Assembly (NCBI GenBank): GCA_964423425.1
Contig: CAYRES010000005.1
Location: 124,001-188,000 of the forward strand
DNA from: CAYRES01 sp964423425
GTDB lineage: Bacteria > Actinomycetota > Thermoleophilia > RBG-16-64-13
Length of the DNA stretch: 64,000 nucleotides
Reading direction: 5' to 3'
In this document: positions 16,045-25,263 of the stretch, in pieces
Layout: each line of letters starts with the position of its first letter
Numbering within the stretch: position 1 is the first letter of the stretch
The notes under the pieces: model-generated
Seen by the model: only the letters and a program-made list of their open reading frames with translations
The model's database searches: none
What the model was told of the DNA's origin: nothing
Position numbers and translations under genes: made by a program

Positions 16045-19000
16045 ATGGCAACCTTGGGTATCGATATCGGCTGTATCAGCATCAAGATGGCGCTCGTGGA
16101 GGCGTCGGGTGGAGATGCCTTCACAATCCTCACTCCATCTTCGAATGAGGACTCTGCATTGTTCGCTCACCCGGAAGAACTTGGGAGAGTGGCGCCGTCA
16201 CCTTCTTCTCCTCCGCTGCTCGTCACCGGTTATCGGCGCATCAAAGGCAGTCCCACGGAGGCGGCACTTGAGCTCCTTCGGCTGCTTCTGGCGGTCGCCC
16301 CCCCGAGTTCTATCGAGGGAGTCCGCGTCACCGGAACCGGTGGCCGCATTCTCTCGGAGAGACTGGGCGTGCCTCTCGAGAACGAGTTCAAGGCCCTGGC
16401 CCGCGCCGTGGGTGAGCTCCATCCCGACGTGTCCACTGTATTCGAGATGGGCGGAGAGACCTCGAAGTTCATCCTGCTCGATCGCGATCCCCATACGGGC
16501 CGCACGGGCATCATCGACTACCAGACGAACGGCGACTGCGCCGCAGGCACCGGCTCCTTCATGGACCAGCAGGCCAACCGGCTCCTTTATGAGATCGAGG
16601 ACGTGGGCGATGTAGTTCGGGGCGCGGGTAAGGCAGCGACCATTGCCGGACGTTGCTCCGTGTTCGCCAAGTCCGACATGATCCACGCCCAACAGAAAGG
16701 GTATCAGCCTCCGGAAGTCCTGAAGGGTCTCTGCAACGCCGTGATCCGCAACTACCGCGGCACCATCGCCAAGGGCAAGCACGTGGATGGAAAGGTCGCC
16801 TTCGTGGGTGGCGTGGCCGCGAACAAGGGCGCAGTGGAAGCCATGCGTGAGGCATTCGGGCTCGATGAAGAACACTTGGTGGTTCCGAGATACTATGCTT
16901 GGATGGGTGCTATCGGCGCCGCCCTGCTCGAGGCCGACCGTCTGCAGGAAGAGGAAGCCGACCCAGAGGGAAGCGGCCCCCGGGCCGGCACCGTCATCGA
17001 CCTCTCGTTGCTGGAGGAGACCCACGGCGGAGGACTGCCCGCTGCTTCACCTCTGTCCATGGAACGGGTCACGCTGCTTCGCGACCGGGTGGAGCCTTAC
17101 CAGTGGCAGACCCCGGGCCGAGTCGAAGCCTATCTGGGTATAGACGTGGGCTCGGTCTCGACCAACCTCGTGGTGCTCGATGCCACCGGGCGGCTCATCA
17201 AGGAGATCTACACCAAGACCGACGGCCGGCCTGCGGAGGTGGTACACAAGGGCCTGCAGGAGATATGGCAGGAGATGGGCGACCGTCTCACCATCCTCGG
17301 CGTGGGCACCACCGGTTCCGGCCGGGAGCTCATCGGGGAACTGGTAGGCGCTGACACCGTCACCGACGAGATCACCGCCCACAAGACCGGAGCCGGTTTC
17401 GTGGGCGACACGCTCCTTGACGGCCGGGTTCCCGACACCATCTTCGAGATCGGTGGGCAAGACTCCAAGTACATCAGCCTGGACGACGGTATTGTGGTCG
17501 ACTTCGCCATGAATCAGGCCTGCGCGGCCGGCACCGGTTCTTTCCTTGAGGAGCAGGCCGAGAAACTCGGCATCAACATCATCGGTGAGTTCGCAGACAT
17601 GGCGCTCTCCTCGACGGCCCCGGTGCGCTTGGGCGAACGCTGCACGGTGTTCATGGAGCGCGACGTCAACTCCTACCAGCAGAGGGGAGCCGCCAAGGGT
17701 GACCTCGTGGCCGGCCTCGCCTATTCCATCGTGCACAACTACCTGAACCGGCTCGTGGCCGGCCGCAAGGTGGGCGACACCATCTACTTCCAGGGCGGCA
17801 CCGCCTACAACGATTCCGTTGCCGCCGCCTTCAGCCAGATACTCGGCAAAGAGATAATCGTACCGCCCCACAACGGAGTACTGGGCGCGGTGGGTATGGC
17901 TCTCCTGGCCAAAGAGAAGGTGGAGGCCACCGGCGCCCCCACTCGTTTCAGGGGCTTCGATCTCGAGGCCGTCGACTACCAGGTGCGTGAGTTCACCTGC
18001 AGGGGCTGCACCAACGAGTGCGACATCAGGCAGTTCACCATCGAGGGAGAAAAGACCTATTGGGGCGACAAGTGCTCCGATCGTTACCGCAAGCGGGCCA
18101 AAGTCGACAAACAGCCGGTGGTGGCCGACCTCCTCGCCCTCAGGGAGCGGCTGCTCCTCTCCTACGTCACCGACGAGGTCATCGACCCCTCTGGACCGGC
18201 GGCGAGCGGCATCAAGAACCCCCGGGGCGTGGTCGGCATCCCCCGGGCCATGTACACCTACGACCGGCTTCCCTTCTGGGCGACCTTCTTCAAAGTCTGT
18301 GGCTTCGACGTGCTCGTCTCCGGAGAGACCGACCGCCACATCCGCGAAGCCGGCATCGAGTCGACCGTGGCGGAGCCCTGCTTCCCCATCCGGGCGGCCC
18401 ACGGCCACGTGCTCAACCTCGTCGAGCGCGGAGCCGACTACGTCTTCGTTCCCAACCTGCTCAATGAGGAGACCGACGCCCCCGAGATCGAGTCCCACTG
18501 CTGCCCCTGGGGTCAGACTCTGCCTTATGTTGTACTCACCTCTCCCGCCTTCGAAGCGCTGAGCGAGCGTGTGCTCCGGCCCACGCTGCACTTCCGCCGC
18601 GGCCCTGAGTTCATCAAGGAAGCACTTGCGTCCACGATGAGACCCCTCGGCGTGCGCAAGAGACTAGTGGAAAAGGCGGCCGACGAAGCCTATGCAGCCC
18701 AAGAGGAGTTCCGAGCGGCTCTGCTCACCGCCGGCAAGGACGCCTTGGCGACGCTCGCCGAGCACGACGAACTCGGTATCGTGCTGATAGGCCGGCCCTA
18801 CAACATGTACGATCCCGGCGCCAACATGGACATACCCCACAAGCTGCGGAAGTTCTATGGAGTGAACCTCATCCCGCTCGACTTCCTGCCCCTGTGGTCG
18901 GAGGAGACACGCGATGTGACCCCCAACATGTTCTGGAACTACGGCCGCAAGATACTGCAGGCGCTTCGGGTCACCGCCGCCAATCCTCACCTGCACGTCA

Positions 19001-19239
19001 TCTACCTCACCAACTTCAAATGCGGCCCCGATTCCTACATCAAGCAGTACGCGCGCGCGACAGGTATCGGTCCCTTCCTCACCCTTCAATTCGACGAGCA
19101 TACGAACGACGCCGGAGCCATGACCCGCTGTGAAGCCTATCTCGACAGCAAGGGCTTCCTGCGCTGGTGGACCCGTGACAGGAACCGGACGGAGCGCGAG
19201 GCCGGCTATCCGGCCGCGCGTCCTGCGGACGAGGCGTAA
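16045..19239 (+). CDS. Fused double BadF/HgdC-type acyl-CoA dehydratase activase with DUF2229 domain
   Basis: A 1064-residue protein. Two ASKHA ATPase domains (about 5-310 and 360-630) each begin with G-I-D-I-G or G-I-D-V-G-S and each keep the two cysteines of the family: C-A-A-G-T-G-S-F, and R-C-S-V-F-A or R-C-T-V-F-M. In HgdC such cysteines hold a [4Fe-4S] cluster between the two subunits, so the fusion could hold it within one chain. From about 650 a Cys-rich segment (C-R-G-C-T-N-E-C) leads into a DUF2229 domain with C-C-P-W-G. HgdC-like activases fire electrons into 2-hydroxyacyl-CoA dehydratases; the role of these large fused forms is unsettled. The ATG at 16045 follows GAGAGG. Confidence 0.88.
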   Translation: MATLGIDIGCISIKMALVEASGGDAFTILTPSSNEDSALFAHPEELGRVAPSPSSPPLLVTGYRRIKGSPTEAALELLRLLLAVAPPSSIEGVRVTGTGGRILSERLGVPLENEFKALARAVGELHPDVSTVFEMGGETSKFILLDRDPHTGRTGIIDYQTNGDCAAGTGSFMDQQANRLLYEIEDVGDVVRGAGKAATIAGRCSVFAKSDMIHAQQKGYQPPEVLKGLCNAVIRNYRGTIAKGKHVDGKVAFVGGVAANKGAVEAMREAFGLDEEHLVVPRYYAWMGAIGAALLEADRLQEEEADPEGSGPRAGTVIDLSLLEETHGGGLPAASPLSMERVTLLRDRVEPYQWQTPGRVEAYLGIDVGSVSTNLVVLDATGRLIKEIYTKTDGRPAEVVHKGLQEIWQEMGDRLTILGVGTTGSGRELIGELVGADTVTDEITAHKTGAGFVGDTLLDGRVPDTIFEIGGQDSKYISLDDGIVVDFAMNQACAAGTGSFLEEQAEKLGINIIGEFADMALSSTAPVRLGERCTVFMERDVNSYQQRGAAKGDLVAGLAYSIVHNYLNRLVAGRKVGDTIYFQGGTAYNDSVAAAFSQILGKEIIVPPHNGVLGAVGMALLAKEKVEATGAPTRFRGFDLEAVDYQVREFTCRGCTNECDIRQFTIEGEKTYWGDKCSDRYRKRAKVDKQPVVADLLALRERLLLSYVTDEVIDPSGPAASGIKNPRGVVGIPRAMYTYDRLPFWATFFKVCGFDVLVSGETDRHIREAGIESTVAEPCFPIRAAHGHVLNLVERGADYVFVPNLLNEETDAPEIESHCCPWGQTLPYVVLTSPAFEALSERVLRPTLHFRRGPEFIKEALASTMRPLGVRKRLVEKAADEAYAAQEEFRAALLTAGKDALATLAEHDELGIVLIGRPYNMYDPGANMDIPHKLRKFYGVNLIPLDFLPLWSEETRDVTPNMFWNYGRKILQALRVTAANPHLHVIYLTNFKCGPDSYIKQYARATGIGPFLTLQFDEHTNDAGAMTRCEAYLDSKGFLRWWTRDRNRTEREAGYPAARPADEA

Positions 19240-19248
19240 GGAGGGGCG

Positions 19249-20721
19249 GTGAACCACACGAGCCATTCCAGTGTCGACGGCAACGGCAAGGGGTCCCGCG
19301 AGGCGGCCACCCAAGCTCTGGCCGATCTACCGGTGCCCGGGCTTCCGCGCCCGCAGAAAGCCCCCAGCGCCGACACCAGCAACATCGCCCACGAGCGCCC
19401 CGACTTGGCCGGGCGCACCATGTACATACCCCACATGCCCTATGGGGGTTCCCGTTTGTTCGCAGCCGCCTTCCGATCTATAGGCATCAACGGCCAAGTG
19501 GTACCGCATGCCGACGACCGCACCCTCGAGATCGGGGGTAAGTTCACCTCGGGTGAGGAGTGTTTCCCCCAGAAGATAGTGACCGGCGACTTCATGAAGC
19601 TGCTGGAGGTCGAGAAACTCGACCCGGCTCAGGTGGCCTTCCTGCTCCCCACCGCCAACGGCCCCTGCCGCTTCGGCCAGTATGCCGGACTGCAGCGCCA
19701 GATCCTCGATGAGCAAGGCTACCAGACGGTGCCCATGGTCTCGCTGACCTCCGCCGACGGCTACGCCAGTATCGGGGTGCAGGCGCAGGAACTCATCCGC
19801 ACGGCGTGGCGGGCCATCGTGGCAAACGACCTGCTCATGAAGATGCTGCTCAAGACTCGGCCCTACGAGGTGTGCGCCGGTCAGACCGACCGCGTGTACC
19901 TCCAGGCGATCGCCGCGTGTGAGGCGGTACTCGAGCGCCCGGGTGTGAGCCACAAGGAGCGGCTGGCCGACCTACGGGCAGCCCTTGTCCGAGCCAAAGG
20001 GGCCTTTGTGGGTATTCCCGTCCGCGACGAGGATCGTCCGCTCATAGGCGTGGTGGGCGAGATCTTCACCCGCCTCAACACCTTCGCCAATCAAGAGCTC
20101 ATTCGGGTTCTCGAGGCCCACGGGGCGGAGTGTTGGCTGGCCGGAGTAGGTGAATGGGTGTGGTACACGAATGAGGAGCAGTTCCGGCGCTTCCGTGAAG
20201 AGAAACGCCGCTTCAAGAAACCATGGCTCAGGGCCTTCCTCACCACCCGCATCCAAGAACGCGATGAGCACGCGCTCACCTCGGTCTTCTCCGATGTCCT
20301 GGCCGGCTACGAGGAGCCTCATGTCCCCGATCTGTTGGAGCGCTCCAGACCGTACCTGCCCTCCCATGGGTGCGGGGGGGAGATGGTCCTCTCCACCGGC
20401 GGCACCATCTTCTTCTACGAGATCGGTGGCGACGGAGTGGTCGATATCAGCCCCTTCAGTTGCATGAACGCCATCATCACTGAAGCCGTGTACCCGAAGG
20501 TGAGCTGCGATCACGACAACTTCCCCGTGCGTATGTTCTACTTTGACGGTACGCAGAGCGATCTCGATCGCGATGTGGGCATATTCATGGAGCTCGCCCA
20601 CACCTACAAACGTCGCAAGAAGATCCCGCGCCGGCCGGGTTTGCGCCCCGTCGCCTTCCTCGCGGGTAACCCAACAGTTGCGGTCGTGAGCGATTCGCGC
20701 TCGAGTCGAGGACACTCCTAA
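19249..20721 (+). CDS. HgdB-like (2-hydroxyacyl-CoA dehydratase-related) protein, activase partner
   Basis: A 490-residue protein starting with GTG behind AAGGAGGGGC, nine bases after the activase stop. Cysteines occur at G-E-E-C-F-P, G-P-C-R-F-G-Q-Y, H-G-C-G-G-E and S-C-M-N-A, positions like those of COG3581-type partners of fused activases. The first 45 residues are polar and probably unstructured. It lacks an obvious separate HgdA partner nearby, so a classical two-subunit dehydratase is unlikely. With the gene before it, it probably forms a two-protein ATP-driven reductase system whose substrate is unknown. Confidence 0.78.
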   Translation: MNHTSHSSVDGNGKGSREAATQALADLPVPGLPRPQKAPSADTSNIAHERPDLAGRTMYIPHMPYGGSRLFAAAFRSIGINGQVVPHADDRTLEIGGKFTSGEECFPQKIVTGDFMKLLEVEKLDPAQVAFLLPTANGPCRFGQYAGLQRQILDEQGYQTVPMVSLTSADGYASIGVQAQELIRTAWRAIVANDLLMKMLLKTRPYEVCAGQTDRVYLQAIAACEAVLERPGVSHKERLADLRAALVRAKGAFVGIPVRDEDRPLIGVVGEIFTRLNTFANQELIRVLEAHGAECWLAGVGEWVWYTNEEQFRRFREEKRRFKKPWLRAFLTTRIQERDEHALTSVFSDVLAGYEEPHVPDLLERSRPYLPSHGCGGEMVLSTGGTIFFYEIGGDGVVDISPFSCMNAIITEAVYPKVSCDHDNFPVRMFYFDGTQSDLDRDVGIFMELAHTYKRRKKIPRRPGLRPVAFLAGNPTVAVVSDSRSSRGHS

Positions 20722-20753
20722 CCGAGGACGGCCTTAGCGGGGGAGGTAGCACC

Positions 20754-23588
20754 GTGTTTGACAGGCTGGGACGTTTCGCAGCCCGCTACCGCTTCTTCAT
20801 CGTCGGCGCCTGGGCAGTGGTCGCGCTGCTCCTCACCCTTCTCACGCCCAACATCGACGATGTATCCGTCCACGACCAGCGCCAGTTCCTCTCCGAGAAC
20901 ACTGAGAGCCTCGCGGCGGCCGAGGCCGTGCGGCAATCATTCCCCGAACTGTACTCGGCGAGCAGTGCGGTGTGCGTGGTTGATGCGGGTGCCGGCGGGT
21001 CTATCGAGGAACCCGGCACCCAACGCTTTCTCTCCCAGCTGACCGAAGCGCTCACCGGTCCGTCCGCCCCCCCGAACGTGGTCCGTGTGCTCTCGCCCGT
21101 CAACGCAGGCGAAGAGACGGCCAGGGCGCTCGTGAGCCACGACGGCCAGATCGCCGTCGTGGCAGTGAGCTTCGATACCGCCGCCACAGAGGACGAGACC
21201 CGCGAGGCGCTCGCGACGACACAGATGGTGCTGAACGAAGCGCCCGACGGCACCTCCGCCTACATCACCGGCGATGCCGCCATCATCTCCGCCTACGACA
21301 AGGCGGCCCGGGAGAGTGTGGATTCCACCACTTGGCTCACCATCGTACTGGTGATAGTCATCCTCCTACTCGTCTACCGTTCGCCCGTGAGCCCCCTCAT
21401 ACCTCTGGCCACCATCACTCTCGCGTATCTGGTCTCGCGGGGTGTGGTGGCCGTCCTGGGCAACACGGTGATGACCATCTCCGGCTATACCAACATCTTC
21501 ATCGTCGTCATCCTGTTCGGCGCCGGCACCGACTACTGCCTGTTCCTCATCAGCCGCTTCCGCGAGGAGACCGCGGCAGACGTGTCCGTCTCCTCCGCCG
21601 TGCAGAAGACCGTACGCGTGGTGGGTGAGACCATCACCTCGAGCGCGGGCACCGTGGTCGTGGGTCTCTCCACCATGGCCTTCGCCGAACTCGGCTTCTA
21701 CAACACCAGCGGTCCCAGCGTGGCTATTGCTGTAGTCATCGCGCTCATTGCCGGACTCACGCTCACGCCCGCCTTCCTCGCCCTTCTCGGCCGCCGCTCC
21801 TTCTGGCCCCGCAAAGCCCGGGCCGTCCCTGAGGGTGGGCACTTCTGGGGCCGCTGGGCCGGATGGGTGGGCCGGCACCCCGTCCTGGTACTCGTGGTCT
21901 CGGTAGCTGTGCTGGCGCCGCTCGCCTACTACGGGCAGGGCCAAGAGCGGAATTTCGACCTCGTCGCCGACCTCTCTCCCGTAGCCCCCGCCCGCCGAGG
22001 CTTCGAAGTCTTGTCCGAGCACCTCGATCCGGGTACGGTCGCGCCGCTCACCATACTCGTCCGCGACCCGGGGGGCATGAACACGGCGGCGGGCCTGGCT
22101 CAGTTGTCGGCCCTCCAGAGCGAGGTCGAGCAGGTCGAAGGCGTCGGCGTCGTGCGCAGCTTCAATGGGGCTCTGGCCGAGCGGGGTACCTTGGTGGTGG
22201 TCAACCAGCTGGGGGACATCGTGGCCGGCCTCGAGGAGGGGGCAGCCCGCTTCCCGGATGCAGGGGGGGCGGAAGAGGGGGTCGCACTCGACCCCGGAGA
22301 GGTCGAAGCGGCCGTGACCGGCCTGGTGTCGGTGGCCCGGTATCTGGCCCAGCTGGCGCTCGAATACCCGGCCGTACTCGGCGAGGAAGGTTTCCGGCAG
22401 TCCGTGGAGGCCCTGGCCACTATCATTCAAGCCGCAGGTCTCGACATGCCCGGACTCTCCATCGATCCTTCAACCGGTGCCGGTGGTGAACTCGACCTGA
22501 GCACGCTGCGCGACATTGCAGACGGAGCGGCTCTACCCGCCGGCCTCGAAGGCTTCGAGTTGCCGGACGACCTCGAGGCCTTGCTGCCCGCCCTCGGTAG
22601 TGGACTCGTTGGGCTCTCCGCCGGCTTGGAGCAGTTGCAGACCGCCTTCGCCTCCCGGCCCGAAGCCCTGATGCTACCCCGCACCTACCTGGAGCAATAC
22701 GAAGGGCTCACACACCTTGCCGCGGCCTACTTCTCGGAAGACGGCACCGCCGCCCGGCTGTCGGTGGCTCTTGCCGTAGGGCCCTACACCGGCGAAGCCA
22801 TGGAGGCGGTGGGAGAACTCCGCCTGGTTGCCGCACAGCAGCCGGGGACTGCCCTGGTGGAAGGCACCTCTGCCATCATGGCCGACCTGCGCGACACATC
22901 GGAGAGCGACATGACGCGCGCCATCATCTCGGTGCTCGTCGGCATCTTCTTGGTACTCATCGCCTTGCTGCGCTCCTTGGTCGCGCCCATCTATCTGATC
23001 CTCACCATCCTCCTCTCCTACGCCGCCACGCTCGGCATAGTACGCCTCGTGTTCTCGGATATCCTGGGAGTGGAGGGCATCGTCTGGTGGGTGCCCCTCT
23101 TCATGTTCGTCATGCTGGTGGCGCTGGGCATGGACTACAACATCTTTCTCATGGGGAGGGTGAAGGAGGAGGTCGCAGGTCGCGGTAACCGAGCGGGCAT
23201 CCCCATGGCCGTGAGCAGGACCGGGGCCATCATCACCTCGGCCGGCATCATCATGGCCGGCACCTTCGCCGCGATGATCAGCTCCACGCTCGTCGGCCTA
23301 CGGCAGATCGGATTCGCCGTTGCCGTGGGCATCCTGCTCGACACCTTCGTGATCCGCACGGCCGTGGTGCCGGCCATCGCACTACTGCTCGGGCGGGCCA
23401 GCTGGTGGCCGAGACGGGCACCGGGTCCCCCGGGAGGAGACGAAGCCGTCGCCGTCACCCTGCCGGATGCTGCAGACGATGAGGCGGCTGTGTGCGGCCG
23501 GGCCGCCGCGGAAGGTGCGGATGCCGCCGGGTTAGGCGAGGTTGCCGCGGACGGCGGAGCCGACACCCGCGAAGAGACGGAAGGGTAG
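20754..23588 (+). CDS. MMPL/RND-superfamily transporter
   Basis: A 944-residue membrane protein with two internally similar halves. A first helix lies near 14-33, a large external domain follows, then five clustered helices (about 195-370), a second external domain (about 400-700) and five more helices (about 715-880). The GXXXD-like motifs G-A-G-T-D-Y and A-L-G-M-D-Y in the helical cores are typical of MMPL/SSD transporters and carry the proton-relay Asp. The cytoplasmic tail is acidic. GTG start at 20754 after GGGGGAGG. Substrates of relatives include lipids and large hydrophobic molecules; nothing here fixes the substrate. Confidence 0.9.
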   Translation: MFDRLGRFAARYRFFIVGAWAVVALLLTLLTPNIDDVSVHDQRQFLSENTESLAAAEAVRQSFPELYSASSAVCVVDAGAGGSIEEPGTQRFLSQLTEALTGPSAPPNVVRVLSPVNAGEETARALVSHDGQIAVVAVSFDTAATEDETREALATTQMVLNEAPDGTSAYITGDAAIISAYDKAARESVDSTTWLTIVLVIVILLLVYRSPVSPLIPLATITLAYLVSRGVVAVLGNTVMTISGYTNIFIVVILFGAGTDYCLFLISRFREETAADVSVSSAVQKTVRVVGETITSSAGTVVVGLSTMAFAELGFYNTSGPSVAIAVVIALIAGLTLTPAFLALLGRRSFWPRKARAVPEGGHFWGRWAGWVGRHPVLVLVVSVAVLAPLAYYGQGQERNFDLVADLSPVAPARRGFEVLSEHLDPGTVAPLTILVRDPGGMNTAAGLAQLSALQSEVEQVEGVGVVRSFNGALAERGTLVVVNQLGDIVAGLEEGAARFPDAGGAEEGVALDPGEVEAAVTGLVSVARYLAQLALEYPAVLGEEGFRQSVEALATIIQAAGLDMPGLSIDPSTGAGGELDLSTLRDIADGAALPAGLEGFELPDDLEALLPALGSGLVGLSAGLEQLQTAFASRPEALMLPRTYLEQYEGLTHLAAAYFSEDGTAARLSVALAVGPYTGEAMEAVGELRLVAAQQPGTALVEGTSAIMADLRDTSESDMTRAIISVLVGIFLVLIALLRSLVAPIYLILTILLSYAATLGIVRLVFSDILGVEGIVWWVPLFMFVMLVALGMDYNIFLMGRVKEEVAGRGNRAGIPMAVSRTGAIITSAGIIMAGTFAAMISSTLVGLRQIGFAVAVGILLDTFVIRTAVVPAIALLLGRASWWPRRAPGPPGGDEAVAVTLPDAADDEAAVCGRAAAEGADAAGLGEVAADGGADTREETEG

Positions 23589-23653
23589 GCGGGGGCTTCG
23601 GCGGCCTCGATGGGTCGGATGCGTCGCATAACCGAGAAGAGGAGTGGCCGGTA

Positions 23654-24646
23654 ATGCGCGTGGTGATAGTTGGTGCAGGCTCCTTGGGAATGGTGTTCGC
23701 GGCCCTGCTCGTACGACAGGGTCACGACGTGGTACTTGTCGGCCGGCAGAAGTCAAAGAACACCACCCAAGACGACACCGGCCGGGAAGGCTGCGCGCAG
23801 ATTCGTCTTCGCGGCTGCATCGAGTTGGAGGACTCCATACCCTACACCACGTCCGCTCCGGCGGACGCCGACCTCCTCCTCCTCTGCACCAAAGCCATCG
23901 ATACACCCGCCCAACTCCGGCCCCTTGCCGGCCTCGCCCCGCACGCCGTGCTCAGCCTGCAGAACAGTATCCACAAGAACCGATACCTCGCCGGCGCCTT
24001 CGGGAAAGAGCGGGTGCTCGGAGGAGCCACCATGGTCTCTGCGGAGCGCCGGACGAACGGAGTGGTGTTGCTCACCTCCTTGGGCACCACTTTCGTGGGA
24101 GCACCCTGCAGCGCCCCTTCCGACCTGAGCACCGTTGCCGAGAAGACGGCGCAGGCTTTCGCGCAGGCCGGCTTCCCCAGCGTCGTCGTGAGCAACATCG
24201 AGCGCCTGGAGTGGACCAAAGCCTGCTTCGTGGCCGGCGGCTTCACCGTCGCCGCCCTCACCGGTCTCTCGGCCGACCGCTTCTTCACCGACTCCGACCT
24301 GGCCCGGGTATTCCTCTCTCTGGCCCGGGAGGTGGCCGTCGTCGCAGCAGCCGCCGGACACGAGGTGGATGACTTCCCCGGTCTCCCCCTCCATTCCCTA
24401 CTCGGGCTGTCGGAGGAGGAAGCCCTGGCAGCTCTCAGGAAGGTTGCCACCCGCTTCGTCGAAGCACCCTTCCCGGCAAAGCCCTCCATGCTGCAGGATC
24501 TGGAGGCGGGCCGGCCGCTCGAGGTGGAGGAGAACCTGGGCGCCCTGCTCCACGAAGCCGCACGGGTGGGTGTGGCTACGCCGCGATTGGAGATGGCCGT
24601 ACGCCTCATACGGGGGCTGGCCTCTACCGAGAGCCGGGTTCGCTGA
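23654..24646 (+). CDS. Ketopantoate reductase-family (PanE/ApbA) oxidoreductase
   Basis: A 330-residue protein. It begins directly with the NADP-binding G-A-G-S-L-G motif of a Rossmann fold. The second domain carries W-T-K-A, whose Lys matches the catalytic lysine of PanE. The family reduces 2-dehydropantoate to pantoate for coenzyme A synthesis, though many paralogues act on other 2-oxoacids. The ATG at 23654 is preceded by AGGAG; the reading frame extends 54 codons upstream into the MMPL gene without an RBS. No other pantothenate genes are nearby, so the symbol panE is withheld. Confidence 0.82.
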   Translation: MRVVIVGAGSLGMVFAALLVRQGHDVVLVGRQKSKNTTQDDTGREGCAQIRLRGCIELEDSIPYTTSAPADADLLLLCTKAIDTPAQLRPLAGLAPHAVLSLQNSIHKNRYLAGAFGKERVLGGATMVSAERRTNGVVLLTSLGTTFVGAPCSAPSDLSTVAEKTAQAFAQAGFPSVVVSNIERLEWTKACFVAGGFTVAALTGLSADRFFTDSDLARVFLSLAREVAVVAAAAGHEVDDFPGLPLHSLLGLSEEEALAALRKVATRFVEAPFPAKPSMLQDLEAGRPLEVEENLGALLHEAARVGVATPRLEMAVRLIRGLASTESRVR

Positions 24647-24670
24647 CACCAACGGCTCCCCCGGCCGGCC

Positions 24671-24725
24671 TTACCGCAGCGGCGGCCGGAGAACCAGGAC
24701 CTCGGTGAAGCGACCGCTCCGGTAA
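24671..24725. terminator. Inverted repeat between convergent genes
   Basis: TTACCGCAGCGG (24671-24682) pairs with CCGCTCCGGTAA (24714-24725) with a single mismatch, and a smaller CCGGCCG/CGGCCGG pair overlaps it. It lies between the panE-like gene and the minus-strand GyrI-like gene, so it may end transcription in both directions. Confidence 0.4.
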
Positions 24726-24746
24726 GAGCGCAGAGGCCTCCGGGGC

Positions 24747-25262
24747 TCAGTTCTGGCGCACCAGCCAGTACACCTCGATACGGCCGACGACCGATCGATT
24801 CGCCCCCGAGGGGGGCTCCACACGCACCTCCCACGGTGACCCCACGAGCTCGCGCTCGTTGACATCGGCCCACTCCACGATGGCCCCGTAGACAGGCTCG
24901 GTCTGGGTGCGAGAGCCTGTGTGTACAATGCGCGCAGCCAACCCTCCTGGTAGCAGCACCAGCTTGAGAGGCGGATCGACAGGGAGAGGGAGGGCGATGG
25001 GTACCCCCACCTCGACCGGGGGTACGTCCGCAGGGTCAACAGGAGCAAGGGAGAGATCGTGGCGCACGACAATCGGATAGTCACTCGGGCTGATGCCGAT
25101 GGTGGCCAGATAAAGCTCAATCTGCTCGATGGCGGTTTCGCTGCGCAGAGAGGGCCCCTCTGCGCCGCCACTCAGCTGCAACGCCACCATGAAGCGGGGC
25201 GCCACATGATGGATATCCACGCCGTTTCTGGGCTTCTCTCCGGTCACGCCCGCAGCCTTCAT
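24747..25262 (-). CDS. GyrI-like effector-binding domain protein
   Basis: A 171-residue stand-alone domain. The central strand pattern V-E-V-G-V-P, the L-L-P-G-G-L-A-A turn, then Y-G-A-I-V-E-W and the final E-V-Y-W-L-V match the duplicated SHS2-type fold of GyrI/AraC C-terminal ligand-binding domains. No DNA-binding part is attached. Its ATG lies two bases after the ftcD stop, so it is translated with the formimidoyltransferase. It could bind a hydrophobic or cyclic small molecule; no ligand is evident. Confidence 0.6.
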   Translation of the reverse strand: MKAAGVTGEKPRNGVDIHHVAPRFMVALQLSGGAEGPSLRSETAIEQIELYLATIGISPSDYPIVVRHDLSLAPVDPADVPPVEVGVPIALPLPVDPPLKLVLLPGGLAARIVHTGSRTQTEPVYGAIVEWADVNERELVGSPWEVRVEPPSGANRSVVGRIEVYWLVRQN

Positions 25263-25263
25263 T

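Noticed and set aside
17047..18591. Long minus-strand frame inside the activase gene
   Set aside because: Antisense shadow in high-GC DNA; the plus-strand frame has clear family motifs.
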